Shown here: in pieces, positions 11,050 through 23,216 of the stretch
Position numbering within the stretch: the stretch's first letter is position 1
Layout: each line of letters starts with the position of its first letter
Source: Batkoa obscura
Lineage: Eukaryota > Entomophthoromycota > Entomophthoromycetes > Entomophthorales > Batkoaceae
DNA length: 64,000 nt
NCBI GenBank assembly: GCA_030770535.1
Contig: JASVEC010000024.1
Coordinates: 1 to 64,000 of the forward strand
Direction of reading: 5' to 3'
Program-made: the position numbers and the translations under genes
Notes under the pieces: model-generated
Database searches by the model: none
Told to the model about the DNA's origin: nothing
The model's input: the letters and a program-made list of their open reading frames with translations, nothing else

Positions 11050-11571
11050 TTAAGAACGCGAGAAACGAATGAAAAGATTGATTTCTCCAGAATAATCGCC
11101 ATTGTTAATAAGTGGATACCAACATTCAATCATACCAAATTGTTTAATACTAGTTAATGGAACATTTACCATACCTATTAAGTCATTAAAACTTATTTTA
11201 TCATAGTCCATTACTTCTATATGAAGAAAGGCTTTATCATCTGGAACTGGGCTATATAGAGTCATTATTATAGTAAGTTAAATTTTATGAGTAAATTACA
11301 AAGTAAATGTTTGATCCCAAAATGCTTTTGAGCCTGCATTTTTTATTACATTAGTTTTTTCTTTTTTCTTAGCTACTTCAAGATTAACATAAGCATCATT
11401 CTTTCCTTTATTACAGTTAACTTATTAGAATAAGACAAATAAATGAAATTTACCAAACAACCCGTCTTTATTTTTTAGCTTACGTGCTTCAACTAATAAT
11501 TAAAGTTATAATCTTCTCTATATATTGGACAATAACGGCTTACCTACAGTTACTGTTAATGTGCCTTGCAT
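11050..11571 (-). CDS. Stand-alone C2-domain protein (C2-A)
   Basis: A 124-residue protein that is little more than one C2 domain, a Ca2+/phospholipid-binding beta-sandwich. Exons 11544..11571, 11454..11492, 11300..11405 and 11050..11251. Reads MQGTLTVTVVEARKLKNKDG, GKNDAYV, AFWDQTFTFPV, EVMDYDKISFNDLIG and WYPL. The acidic residues of Ca2+ loop 1 (KDG...NDAY) and loop 3 (DYD...ND) are present, so Ca2+ binding is plausible. The family resembles plant-type small C2 proteins (SRC2/ERP-like). The three introns fall at the same codons as in the neighbouring C2-B gene and in the copies at 17.9 and 27.8 kb, showing common descent. It is head to head with C2-B, 191 bp apart. Confidence 0.88.
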
Positions 11572-11762
11572 TTTAACTTTAATTTTTTCAAAATCTTACC
11601 AACTTAAATACTATTATGTCATCAGAACTCATATTTAGCAAGGTTTGCGCGGTGGAATAATTAAATCATAGTGTGATTGGCTGAATCAATAACTCAAAGC
11701 CAAACTAGCACTATATAGTGATGTAAAATTTATCAATATTTTTTTTAAAATTTTAAAAAATA
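11572..11762. promoter_or_regulatory. Bidirectional promoter of C2-A and C2-B
   Basis: 191 bp between the start codons of two divergent paralogues, AT-rich with a GTGTGATTGGCTGAATCAATAA stretch near 11671-11692 that contains an ATTGG (inverted CCAAT box). The rest is featureless. Confidence 0.45.
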
Positions 11763-12623
11763 ATGGGAGTAGGAGAATTAAGTATATTAGTAGGTAAAGT
11801 ACACAGTAAAATTATATCAATATATTATTAAACGATTGTTAGTTGAAGCAAGAGAACTAAAAAACAAGGATGGATTTTTCGGTAAATCAAAGTTGAAATT
11901 TGAGTAATTAAACTAAACTTTATAAATAGGAAAAAATGATGCCTATTGCGATATTCATGTTGGTGGTAGAAAAGAAAAAACTTCTGTAATAAAAAATGCT
12001 GGAAAAAAGGCTACATGGAATCAAACCTTTAATTAGTAAGATTTGCTCCTAACTTAATAATATAAATAGCTTATTGTATAAAAAGTACAATAGACGATAA
12101 TGTATCCGAAATTAAAGTTGAGTGTCTAGATTATGATAAAATTTCTACCAATGACCTTATAGGCAAGGTAAAAATCCCACTAAGAGCAGTCAGACAATTC
12201 GGAAGGATAGAGGGTTGGTACCCATTAACCGATAAAGCTAAATTTAGTGGTGAAGTTCATTTGATCATCCAATTCCGAGGACCAAATCAGACTAAACCAC
12301 AAGGAAGTCAGGCATCATATACTAATCACCCTCAGCAAGCCTATCCTCCTCAACAAAATTATGCTCCACCACAACAAAATCAGCCTCCACAGCAAGGTGG
12401 TTATCCTCCACAGCAAGGTTACCCTCCACAGCAGGGTGGTTACCCTCCACAACAAGGTTATCCTCCACAGCAAGGTGGTTATCCCCCACAACAAGGTTAT
12501 CCTCCACAACAAGGTTATCCACCACAACAAGGTTATCCTCCACAACAAGGTTATCCTCCACAGCAGGGCTATCCACCACAACAAGGAGGTTATCCACCAC
12601 AGGGTGGTTACCCTCCACAATAA
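11763..12623 (+). CDS. C2-domain protein with GYPPQQ repeat tail (C2-B)
   Basis: 237 residues. Exons 11763..11793, 11843..11881, 11930..12035, 12086..12623. Residues 1-120 are a C2 domain: [66 protein letters not shown]; the acidic loop residues are kept. Residues about 125-237 are proline/glutamine-rich with about 15 repeats of (G)GYPPQQ. Such tails in annexins, synexin and related membrane-binding proteins promote self-association and binding to ALG-2-like EF-hand proteins; that role is inference. The acceptor of intron 3 is AAAAAG, chosen because it alone restores the paralogue frame. The stop codon TAA replaces a CAA within the repeat and the frame continues for another 20 codons (to 12686), so the tail was probably longer before. 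Confidence 0.85.
12394..12620 (+). repeat. Coding minisatellite (GGT TAT CCT CCA CAA CAA unit)
   Basis: About 15 tandem units of 18 or 21 bp encoding GYPPQQ or GGYPPQQ. Units differ mainly by synonymous CAA/CAG, CCT/CCA and TAT/TAC changes, so the repeat is expanding by unit duplication while the peptide is kept. Length is likely to vary between strains. Confidence 0.9.
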
Positions 12624-13350
12624 GGTTATCAACCAAAAAATAGTTTTCTAACTTTATTGACAATTTCGAAAGCAACTAAATTTTAATATAACATATATAT
12701 ATATATAGTCATTATATATTAAAGAGGATTTTGATACTGATTTAGTTTTATTTAATCAAATATAACATTTTATTATGTATACAATTTTTTCTAATATATG
12801 TGCTTATAGTGGATTGATATAATAGTTGGATAATTTATTTTATGCGATTTTAATCAAAATAGTAATTATCAATGTTTAAAAAACATAGTATAAAATGTAC
12901 TTTAAAAATGTAAATACTAATCCTATTATATTTTAATATCCATAATTTAATAAATATGACTTTTTTGAGCCACTATTATTGTTTGATAATGATTTTATAG
13001 TTTGTGATTAGTTTTTTTGTTTATAAATATTAATAATTTTAAATGGTATTGAAGTTTAATCATATTAAGGTATTAAAAAGCGTAATTCATTAGAACAATA
13101 ATAAGATATACATTTTTAAATAAATACTGTTAATTTTTAGACATCTATATTTTTGCTCAAATATCTTAGTATTTCATTATGAATTGTTATAATTTTATCA
13201 ACAATTATTATAAAAGTTCAGATCCTAACTTTTGTTAATTAATATTGAACTATTTTTATTCACTAGTTATAACAGTATACAAACTAATATTGAGTTATTT
13301 TATAATAATAAAAGCCAATATTATTTTTTTCAAAAATAAATTTATCCATA

Positions 13351-13449
13351 TGGAGATGATTTTTGTATTTAAGAATTTTACTAACAATTTTTCCACTTAA
13401 ATAGTGCTCAAAAGATGGAAAAAGTAATGAAGTCAAAAAAACATCTCCA
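13351..13449 (-). mobile_element. Foldback MITE copy 4
   Basis: Reverse-oriented copy with ends TGGAGATG and CATCTCCA and the core TTCCACTTAAATAGTGCT. Its right flank TA is also the left flank of the next copy. Confidence 0.82.
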
Positions 13450-13451
13450 TA

Positions 13452-13551
13452 TGGGGATGTATTTTTGTGTCTAAGAATTTTACTAACAAATTTTCCGCTT
13501 AAATAGCGCTTAAAAAATGGAAAAATAATGAAGTAAAAAAAAACACTCCCA
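13452..13551 (-). mobile_element. Foldback MITE copy 5
   Basis: Reverse-oriented, well-preserved copy: TGGGGATGTATTTTTGTG at the left, core CCGCTTAAATAGCGCTTAA, right end CACTCCCA, with TA on both sides. It abuts copy 4 through a single shared TA. Confidence 0.85.
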
Positions 13552-14043
13552 TATACTGTCTTTAAATAGCTATTATACCTAGTTCGACATGTTGTCTTTA
13601 TATATGATTTATCATGTTCTTATTCATGAGTTCCTATGTATATGGAGCTTTTTAAAATCCTAATATTTCTTGCTGTATTTTAAGTGACCTAATTCTTGTA
13701 CAAGTTATAAATATTATTTATCTATAAACAATACATTGGTTTTATACTACAAATTTTCTCTTTTATTACGTAAATAAATTTATTCAAATAATGATAGTAA
13801 TAGCTTAAATAAACACACTATTTTATAATATACAATTAATCAATAATATTGAAAAATATTTTTATAAGCCCTGATAAACAAATAAAATAATTTTATTTAA
13901 TTTAATAATATTATATTATATGACTTTACAAACTTCAATTTTTAATGATATAATCATTTTTAAAGTAAAATTTATTTCGCAAAAAAAGTATAAATTTCAA
14001 ATTTACTGCAAAAAAATCTTTTACTTTTTAAAAGTTAATAAAA

Positions 14044-17000
14044 ATGAGTTATCAAGGTACTAATAATAAGAAATAAGAAATAAGAAATAAGTTTAATTGA
14101 AATTAAAAAGAAAGAGGACATCGTAGAAACAATCGTTATAACGGAAACAGAAATAATGGTATTTGATTTCTATTTTTTTCTGATCCTTTGATTTACTTTT
14201 TAATAGATAATAAAAGGGGTAGATACGATAATGATCGTTCAAAAGTAAAAGAGGAGCCAATTTTAACTGAAGAACAAAGTCTTAAAGCAAGATTGTCTAT
14301 GTTGATTCTTAAAATTGGAGACAAAGTAAGTTATAGAATAGAATAGAATGCTAATTTATTAAAATTATTCCTATTATTAGGCAAGTTCAACTTTTCAAAA
14401 GAATTTAGAAATTCTTTCCAAGGTTTTAGTCAAAGATTATGAAAGTTATTCAGATGCAATACTTAACTTTTTACAAACTTGGTACGTGTTTTTTTATTCA
14501 AGTATTCGATTATTAATTATTATTAGTATACTTGAACTTCCTTCAAAAACTAGTATTTATGGTTGTTTAATTGGATTTACTTTAAAACGTAATGAAGAAG
14601 TTGGCAAAGCAATTATTGAGCATTTTAGAAATGAACTTCAAAATAGATTGAATATTGGAGATTGGGTTAATGTTAAAATCTTGGTACTTAATTTTATTTA
14701 TGAAATTATGTAATATTAATAATATTTAAGTTACGTTTTTTTGGTGAATTAGTAAACGGAGAAGCTGTTACTCCTGATTCTTTTTTAAATATTTATGATT
14801 TACTCAGTGCTAAAATTGAAAATAAAATAGAAAAAGTAAGAATAATAGTAAATAGATATAAATTAGTATTAATATAATTTTATAGAATATTGGTGATTGT
14901 ATGGTTAATTTAATTTTAGGTTCATTACCTTGGGTATTTATTTATAAAAATAGTTGAATTATAAAATAACATAATTTTTAGGTTGGAGAAACACTTTACA
15001 ATACTAAACCTGAAGAATTAACAAAAATTATGGATAAAGTTGAAATTTATATGCTTACTAGATCTCAACAAGAGGATCCAAGTAGTAATATTTTAAAAGT
15101 ATTTCAAGATAGTAATCCAGACCAACATGAAGTAATAATATATATAAAATCAAGTTTATAATTAATAAGAAATAGTTTTTAGAACTTTTATGGAAACAAA
15201 TTAATAATCTTAAACAACGTAATTGGAAAGTAATAATCATTTAATATTTAATATTTAATAGTAAATATAATAATTATTAATATTTAATTCAATTAGGTTG
15301 AGGAATTACTTCGATTTAAATCAACTGTCGAATCTCAAGTTCTACCTGTAATTTATAATTATAATAATCATTACTGTTTAATGTTAATATTAATTTATAT
15401 ATATAGATTACTATTGCTGAATTATCACTTCCAACTGAGTTCAATAAGTTCAGTTATGATTATCCTAATTATGTATTTACTTTATTCCCAGAACACGAAG
15501 ATTGGGTAATAATACTATAATATAAGTTAATATCATTTATTAACAATTTAACTTTTAGATTTCTGAAATAGGTTATTATATTATTACGGATACTATGAGT
15601 GACTCTATTGATATCTTTCATACTAACCGTAGAGAATGTGTTCGTTTATTAGTTAATTTTAGAGAAAATTTTACAAGCACTACTTTTGCACCTTTAACAA
15701 GTGATAAAACTAAAATTAAAGATGAACTTAAAGATGAAGATAATGGAGATGATCAAGATAATAGATTTAATGGTCAAATTAATTTAATGAATTTGATAAT
15801 TGAAGTAAATTATGATATTATTTATATTTTATTATTATCAATATTTTATATTATTTTTAGGTTTACTTTAAAAAAATATTTACTTTACCTGCGCCAAAAC
15901 ATAAATTTATTTATTATTCAGCATTAATAATTGAAACATTTAAAGCAGAGCAAGTTGATTTTAAAGCAGCATTTAATATTGGATTAAAGAATTTGATTGA
16001 TAAAGCTAATGATATGGATATTGAATGTATTGATCGATTTTATAATTGGTTTTCACATTATTTAAGTAACTTTGAGTATAATTTTGAATGGGAAGAATTG
16101 TAATATTTTTAATTTAATATATAATATATAATATTAATTTATAATTTATTTAGCTCAAACATTAATGAATTAAATCCTTTTGATTATAAAAGAATGTTAA
16201 TTTCTGAATCTTTAGCTAAGATTATCAGGTATTTATTTATATTATAGCTTTTGCTTTATAATTTAGTTTTTTTAATTAGACTTTCTTATTATGATCGTAT
16301 TAAAGCAACTTTACCTGAATCCTTACATGAACTTATTCCACAAAAGGCGCCTGAACCTAATTTTAGTTTTAGAAAAGTTCCAGATGGTAATTATAATCTA
16401 ATGAATTAAGTAGATAAATATAATATTTATAGATGCTCCACATAAAAGATTTTGTACATTAATTGTAGAAGCTTTTAGAACTAAAAAATCAATTGATTTC
16501 TTTAATGCTTTAATTAATGATGCTAGAGATCAATTACTTGATGAAACTTTAATTAAACAAATTGTTGTTGAAACCATTCTTATTATGGGAAGTAAAAGTT
16601 TTACCCATATGATGAATGTAACTGAAAGGTAATTTAATTTAGTTTAATTTAATTTGAAATGATTGATTAAAAAAAAATTATTTTCATAGAAATCTTAAAT
16701 TATATCAAGAGATTGCAAGAGAAGAATCTGATAAACAACAAACTGTATCAATTGTTGGTAACTTTTGGAAAGAAAACCCACAAGTAATTATACCATTATT
16801 TAAATAGAATTTAATAGTTAATTTATTTATTTATTTAGTGGCTTTCTATTCAATTAAATCGACTCTTATCTTATCATATTATTGAACATATTACTGTCAT
16901 TAAGTGGATCTTTGAAATTGAAAATTATGATAATTATAATAGGTAATTTATAAATTAATTTAATATATATATATATATATAATTTTATAATAGATGTTAT

Positions 17001-17616
17001 TTATGGGAAATATTATATACTACTCTCAATACAGTTCGACTTTGGAGAGATCAACAAAAAGAAAAATATGATCAAAGTATAAATAATACTTCGAATGATG
17101 GTAATAAATTTAAATCACAATTTATAACTTATAATAATATTAATAATAGATAATGAATCATCTGAAACATTATTGGCTCAATATAATAATGCTCAAAATG
17201 ATTATAAAATGGTTTTATTTGAAATTTTACAAGTAATTAATATTAATATTAATATTATATTAATATAATTAACAAATAAATTAGAGTTTTGTTACTGTTT
17301 TAACTAATCTTAGAAGTAAATTATCTGGAGATGGACAAGTACCTGAAGAAAATGAACTTTATAATTTAATTGTTGGAAGATTTAAAGAATTTGGACGTAA
17401 AGTAAGGTTTTTAAAATCAATTATTTAATAAGAAATAATGAAATTAATTAATAACTATTTTTATAGTGTCGTTCTGACATTAAAGAATTTAATGTAACTA
17501 TTGAAACAATTATATTTACACCCTCCGTTGATCAAGAAATTCGAGATATATTTAAAATGTTTCAAGGTTTAAATAACTCTATTTTTATTGATGTTATTTC
17601 AAGTAGTATTGAATAA
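14044..17616 (+). CDS. CBC1: Nuclear cap-binding protein large subunit (CBP80/NCBP1)
   Basis: Large subunit of the nuclear cap-binding complex, three MIF4G-type HEAT domains that hold CBP20 on the 7-methylguanosine cap and serve splicing, export and decay of mRNA. Exons: 14044..14056, 14111..14158, 14207..14325, 14381..14481, 14527..14683, 14731..14835, 14886..14933, 14982..15131, 15176..15229, 15297..15347, 15407..15505, 15559..15804, 15861..16099, 16154..16228, 16280..16386, 16433..16628, 16690..16783, 16839..16942, 16994..17100, 17150..17232, 17285..17401, 17467..17616; 820 residues (human 790). Diagnostic stretches: SLKARLSMLILKIGDK (first MIF4G), LGSLPWVGETLYNTKPEEL, HEFLELLWKQI, and CIDRFYNWFSHYLSNFEY, which aligns with human CVDRFINWFSHHLSNFQF. 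All 21 introns are 43-62 nt and AT-rich. The N-terminus is Arg/Asn-rich as expected of a nuclear localisation region. Codon use is strongly AT-biased. Confidence 0.93.
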
Positions 17617-17658
17617 GTAATTACTATTTTTGTAATAAAAATAAAATATAAAATATAA

Positions 17659-17749
17659 TGTATTCTTTTCAAGAATTTTACTAATAATTGTTCTATTTAA
17701 ATAGTATTTAAAAAATAGAAAAAGTGATGAAATTAAAAAAACACCCTCA
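17659..17749 (-). mobile_element. Foldback MITE copy 6, degraded
   Basis: Lies 42 bp after the NCBP1 stop codon, so probably within its 3' untranslated region. The ends are worn, but AAGAATTTTACTAATAATTG and the reduced core TTCTATTTAAATAGTATTTAA are recognisable. Confidence 0.6.
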
Positions 17750-17869
17750 TGTTATTATTATTTTTAATTAAAAATTAAAAAATTAAAAATAGAATTATAT
17801 ATATATATATATATGTTATAAAATAGAATAAAATCAAGTTTAATAAAAGGAAGTAATAAAGAAATGGGA

Positions 17870-18609
17870 TCAAGATAGATAAGGAAGATGAAGCAAACTT
17901 TTTGTTTTTTGATTATTATTACTTAAATAAAAATTGGTTTGTTTTTCACTTAAAAGGTATTCCGATTCATCAATATGTTTCATGAATAAACTTGATTTCA
18001 TTTTATTTATTAAATTTACTTTTCTTTCACCAAAGGTAAATGAATTAGATTTATTTCTTGATAAATTAAAATGAAATTTTAATAAAATATTACCACAACC
18101 TTTAAACCCAGTTTCAGTAGATAACTCATACAATTGTTCAAATTGAGTCATTAATTGAATTAAAGAAATTGGTATACTTTCAGTACTTCCAATTAATTTA
18201 TCACATGCTAATAATTTATATTCATATACTTTAAATTTCATAATTGTATCAAGTGTATAAATGGGACTAATAAAAATATTAAAACTAGATTAATTTATAA
18301 AATATTAAAAGTTACATTTGAAATTTAGTATCCCAATTTAATATCATGGCTTGATTTTTTTTAATTTTACTTTTCAATTTTTGATTTTCAATATCTAATA
18401 CTGTATAAACATAACCTTGACCTTAATATAAATTAAGTTACTTTGATTTAAAATCAATAATAAAATTTACCAAATAAACTGGACTCAGTTAATAAATCTT
18501 TAGTATAAACTAAAATATTAATATTATTAATATGTTTTGCTATTTTATTACAAGTTAATATACCTATAGATACAGAAATAGAACCTATTATTTTATTATT
18601 ATTAAGCAT
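17870..18609 (-). CDS. Divergent C2-domain protein (C2-C)
   Basis: 213 residues; exons 18471..18609, 18316..18421, 17870..18266. The spacing NILVYTKDLLTESSLFG / WDTKFQIPIYTLD / KVYEYKLLACDKLIGSTESI follows the C2 strands of C2-A and C2-B, and two introns fall at the same places (after the FG of loop 1 and after the TKFQ strand), so it is a paralogue. The first intron of the others is absent. The acidic loop residues are mostly replaced (DAY becomes QGY; DYD becomes EYK), so Ca2+ binding is doubtful. The last 80 residues are Ser/Asn/Lys-rich without repeats. Assignment to the family is by intron position and pattern, not by strong sequence identity. Confidence 0.7.
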
Positions 18610-19015
18610 CTTATATTAACAAAAATAAAAAATATTAAAAAAAATTCATTCATTCTTAAATACTCAATTTTATACTTTTTATTATTAGTATTAAAGTACA
18701 ATGACTATTAAAGTATATTAATTCCAACAATATATAAATAAAAAAATAAAAGGGAGGGAGATTGTTTAAATTTTACTAAATGAAGTAATTCAGTTTATTA
18801 AAAATAGTAATTAATTTTCAATTTCAATAAATAAAATAGAATATAAAATGTAAAACGCTAACAATGAAATGAACCTGCATAAAATAAACAAGTATAATAA
18901 TAAAAATCTAATTAAATTTAATATAAATAAAGTAGTTTGATTCCAAATGTACATTTATTTTAAAAAAAAATAAAATTTTATCCAAAATATTATTATGTTA
19001 ATAAAATTATCATTA
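18610..19015. other. Spacer between C2-C and the DTW-domain gene
   Basis: 406 bp, over 80 % A+T by eye, with no recognisable feature beyond the promoter of C2-C and the 3' end of its neighbour. Confidence 0.55.
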
Positions 19016-19987
19016 TTATTCTTCTTCTTCTTTACTATTTTCCTCTAATTTTTTATCTTTAATATAATTTTTCACATGACGATGACAATATTTAACTTTC
19101 TCTTTTACTAAAGGCTCATTATAATAATTTTGAATTAAATTATAAAAAAACTGATAATAAAATAATAAATTATCTACATTCCCTTGGATCTTATATTTCT
19201 TAATTAATTCAAAATAAATTAAATAAATAGCTTCAATTGTAGCTAAATAACTACTATCATATTGTTGATAACGCCAAAATATAGTAGAATAATTATTATC
19301 TAACTTAATTGCTTTCATTTTTGTTAAACTAGGACTAGATTTAATGATTTTTTTTGCTTGAGTCCATGTACCTTCTATTACAACTATTCGTTTATATGGT
19401 ATTTCCATTTCATTATCTTCCATTTTTAAATCTTTAATTGAAGTAGCTGTCTATTTAAAATATTAATTATTAATTAAAATTTAAATAATATCAAAAATAA
19501 ATAAATAATCAGTTACCGCACTTGGAAATAATAATAAACATTCTTCTGGATTATCAAATTGATTTTCATCTACTGGAAAATTAATCACTTCAGTATCTTC
19601 AGTTGCTAATATTTTAGCATGAATACCAGTAGATTTACTATTTAATTCTTTTGGATGTTTGATACTAAAAGAATAAACTTAATAATTTTATTATTATTAA
19701 AATAAATTAAAAATTAAAAATTATTAAAAAGATTTATACAAAAAAAAAAAAACTTACATAGTAAGTGGTAATGGTAATCTTAATTTGGGTACTAAATGTT
19801 GATATTCTCCAATATTTTTATAACATTGATAACAATAATATTTAACAGATAAATTACATGTACTACATTTAGTTCGTGTTTCATTAGATTGAGTTGTATC
19901 ATGAGCATTATAATAAGGGGCTAAAAAATCACTATTGGTTATATTTTTAGCTATATCTAATACAGTTTGATTTTTATTAAGATTCAT
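19016..19987 (-). CDS. DTW-domain tRNA-uridine aminocarboxypropyltransferase (DTWD1-like)
   Basis: Predicted enzyme that transfers the 3-amino-3-carboxypropyl group of S-adenosylmethionine to uridine (acp3U) in tRNA, as known for DTWD1 and bacterial TapT. 270 residues; exons 19758..19987, 19517..19664, 19016..19450. Seen: a Cys pair cluster RTKCSTCNLSVKYYCYQCYK near the N-terminus (zinc site typical of the family), LPLPLTIIKHPKELNSKSTG, IHAKILATEDTEV, LLLFPSA, then the signature VVIEGTWTQAKKI, FWRYQQ and YLATIEAIYLIYFEL. The order matches human DTWD1, including IIKHPxExxxKSTxIHAK. The signature has Glu where most members have Asp (DxTW). The last 25 residues are an acidic/lysine tail. Confidence 0.88.
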
Positions 19988-20123
19988 TTTAATAATATTT
20001 ATATATTCTATTCTATTTATTCTATATATTTAACTTGTATAAAATTAAAATTCTATTAAAATTAAAAATTAAAAATTAAAAAATAATACAAAATTCCATT
20101 TTTATTAAAACTACCAATTAAAT

Positions 20124-21142
20124 TTATTCATTAGTTGATAAAAAGATTAAATTATTGGTTTCTTTAACTGCTAATAAAACAAACATATTCACAATTTCAC
20201 CTGCTTGATTGGATCGATTTTCTTCCAAATTAATAGTAGGTTTATAATAGGCTGTCCAATTAAAAGGTAGTATTCTTACCATCCAAGAACCTACTTTAGG
20301 ATTGTATTCAATTAATTGACCTTTATAGATTCCTTTACAATCCTTTCTTAATGAAGGTAATTTCGATTGATGTATGCCATGTATAAAATTGTCAGGTAAA
20401 TTATCAGGTATTTTTTGATAATTTTTAATATAACTTTCAATTTGAATAAAATAATTAATTTGATTGTATTTTTCATGACGTTGTTGATATCTATTAAATT
20501 CAAATAATTTAATTTTAAAATCATTATACATTTCAATTAATTTGTCTTCATTAAATAATACTTGTTTTTTTAATAAATGATATTTAATTTGCCAATGTAA
20601 AATAATATCAAAATATCTTCTTAGTGGAGATGTAATTTTACAATAACCATCTTGTACACCTAACATAAAAAAAGGTTTTGAAGATAATTGTAATTTATTG
20701 GGTTTCATTATAGCTTTAAAATATAAATAATTAGTAGCTGGTATTTTAATTTTCTTTTCAATAAATTCTTTTAATAATTTTCCTTTAATTAAATCAGATT
20801 GATAATCAGGTGCTTCTTGAGTTATAAAATAAGCTGGTAAATGATATTTTTTAAAATATTTAGCTGCTATATCTCCTGCTAAATTCATACACATAGCTAC
20901 TAAATTTCTTGAACTAGTTTCATTGGAATTTAATATATCAATTGTTAATTTAGGTTCTATTAAATAATTATCATATTTTGGTTGTAAATTAAAATTATTA
21001 TTTTTCATATTATTAACTCTTAATTCAGTATCTATTCTTTCAATTCGTATTCCATTTTTAGCATTAAAGTTATCATATTTTATTATTGAATCTCTTAATA
21101 ATAATAAATCTTTATTAATATTATTATTATTATTAATATTAA

Positions 21143-21179
<37 letters not shown>

Positions 21180-21646
21180 TAATATTAAATCTACTTCGTC
21201 ATAACTTTTTCTAATAATATTTTTTAAAATAGTTGGTGTTATTTTATATTCTTGAATTTCTCCAGTATCTTCATTTAATTTAGCACTAAATGTTAAACTA
21301 AACTTCTTACTGTTTAAATCCCCACCTAAAGAACAAGGACCATGGGCAATTGAATTTGGTAACATTGAATAAGTTTCATGTGGTAAATAAATAGATTGTG
21401 GATGAGATTTTAATTGATTAATTATTTGTTTATTATTATAATCTAATATTGTTGTTGGATCAGCTATATGAATATGAATCCATTTATTATTATTATCTAT
21501 GATTTCTATAGAAATACCGTCATCTATTTCATCTGCAGTTAAATCATCTATTGCATATACTTTTAAATTAGTTTTATCTTCTCGTATTTCTTTATATAAA
21601 TCATTTATATCTTCAAATTTAGTTGGAAATTTAATTATATTAAATA

Positions 21647-21692
<46 letters not shown>

Positions 21693-23216
21693 TAAATTTA
21701 ATTTATAATTAAATTGATTTAAATCTAAATAAGGTTCAATAATACCAATATCTACTAAAAATTGATAACAAAATGAACAATCAATATAATTATAACCTAA
21801 AGGTTTTAATATTTTTGATATATAATTTGAAATTGAATGAGCATTCCCTAATTTATCAGTTAATATAAATTCAAATATTCCTAATATTACTTGAATTTCT
21901 TTTTCATTAAATTGTGGTAATTCATTTTTATTTGTTATTGTCTTCAATTCTCGACTTTTAATCCATTCTTTACTTACTGATATTTCATTTGTTTCTTTAT
22001 AACCAGCACTTAATACATTAAATATATTATTGTTCGATAAATTAGTAATATTATTATATTTATAATTAATTAATAATGAACATTTATCCATAAATTCAAT
22101 ATATTGATTCTCGTTATCTTTAATTTCGACTAATTGTTTTATATTATTAAATAATTCAATTTGTTGTTTATTATAAAAATCAAATGAATTTCTTTTATCT
22201 CCATCAATAAAACAAACATCAAAAGATAATTTAAAACTTAAATACATACCATATAATTCATACCCTTCAATTGAATTTCGATTCATTATTTGTTTACATA
22301 CTTGTTTAATATTAACACTTTTAATTTCTTTTTGTTTACATTGATTTAAATATTGTTGAATTTGATGATGATATTGAAATTGAAATAAATTAGCATCTTG
22401 TTCAATTTGTTTCATTAAATAAACTCCTAATGGGAAATAATTCTTTATATTTTTATTCTTTAATAAATCAATAATAACATTTTCTGCATTTTTGCTTTGA
22501 ATTAATTTTTTACAATATTTACTATTAATAAAATCAGGATATAAAAACTTTAAATTTAAATGACCTGTACGAATTATTGTTCCTTTTTTTGTAATATAAT
22601 AAATATATCCATTTTTAATTTGAAATATAATACCAGTATCCATAGCTGTACCAACTAAATCTCCAACTCTATAATGTTCTAAAGTTACCATAGGTTCTTC
22701 ATCATCTATTATTCTATTATTTTCATTATTATTATTATTATTATTATTATTTAAACAAAGTATCGGATTATCTTCAATTATTTGTAATAATTCATTATTA
22801 TCATTATTTAATTGAATATCTTTCTCTTTTAATAATAATATGGCTGTTTCATCATCATTTTCTTGTACTCCAATAGCTTCTTTTCTATATAAATTATAAA
22901 CTTTAATATCATCTTTTATTTTATCAGTTTCAATTTTATCAAAATCTTCACATATCTGTTGAAAAAAGGGAATATCTAATCCAGGTAAACTATTATTAAT
23001 CTTTTTAAATTCAATATCTTTTTCTTTTTTGGCTGGTTGACTTATATTTTCCCAAGTTAAATATTGATTTAAATTTCGACTATTAAATACTTTTGTTTCT
23101 TTTTTAATATTATCATCATTAATTTTATTACTTTTGTTATTTCTTACATGTCTTAATAAGTTACTTGTGTTATAAATACTTCGTCTATGAATTGTTATTA
23201 TTTTATTTCTTAACAT
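20124..23216 (-). CDS. DSS1: Mitochondrial RNase II/RNB-family exoribonuclease (Dss1/Cyt-4-like)
   Basis: 3'-to-5' exoribonuclease of the mitochondrial degradosome, working with the Suv3 helicase. Intronless, 1030 residues (yeast Dss1 969). The start MLRNKIITIHRRSIYNTSNL is a basic, acid-free presequence. The RNB domain runs from about residue 550: AIDDLTADEIDDGISIEI holds the metal-binding aspartates, followed by WIHIHIADPTTILD, YLPHETYSMLPN, RNLVAMCMNLAGDIAAKY and SPLRRYFDIILHWQIKYHL. An S1-like end follows near 950. Three asparagine runs encoded by AAT repeats (about residues 155-165, 510-525 and 680-700) are inserted at loops between conserved blocks. Divergent from MET1. Its relative in Neurospora is cyt-4. 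Confidence 0.9.
21117..21179 (-). repeat. AAT trinucleotide tract coding poly-Asn in the RNase gene
   Basis: About 20 ATT/AAT triplets, read as asparagine runs broken by a few Ile codons. It sits between two conserved RNB blocks, so it is tolerated as a surface loop. A second such tract lies at 21647..21692. Confidence 0.85.
21647..21692 (-). repeat. AAT trinucleotide tract coding poly-Asn, second copy
   Basis: About 15 uninterrupted AAT codons directly before the RNB core of the same gene. Purity of the tract suggests recent slippage. Confidence 0.85.

Larger units (their letters stand above)
12687..14043. other. Spacer with a tandem MITE pair
   Basis: About 1.36 kb of AT-rich DNA between C2-B and NCBP1. 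It contains two abutting foldback elements (13351..13449 and 13452..13551). No gene seen. Confidence 0.65.

Noticed and set aside
12315-12675. Open frames on the other strand and frame over the GYPPQQ repeat
   Set aside because: They mirror the tandem repeat and have no independent support.
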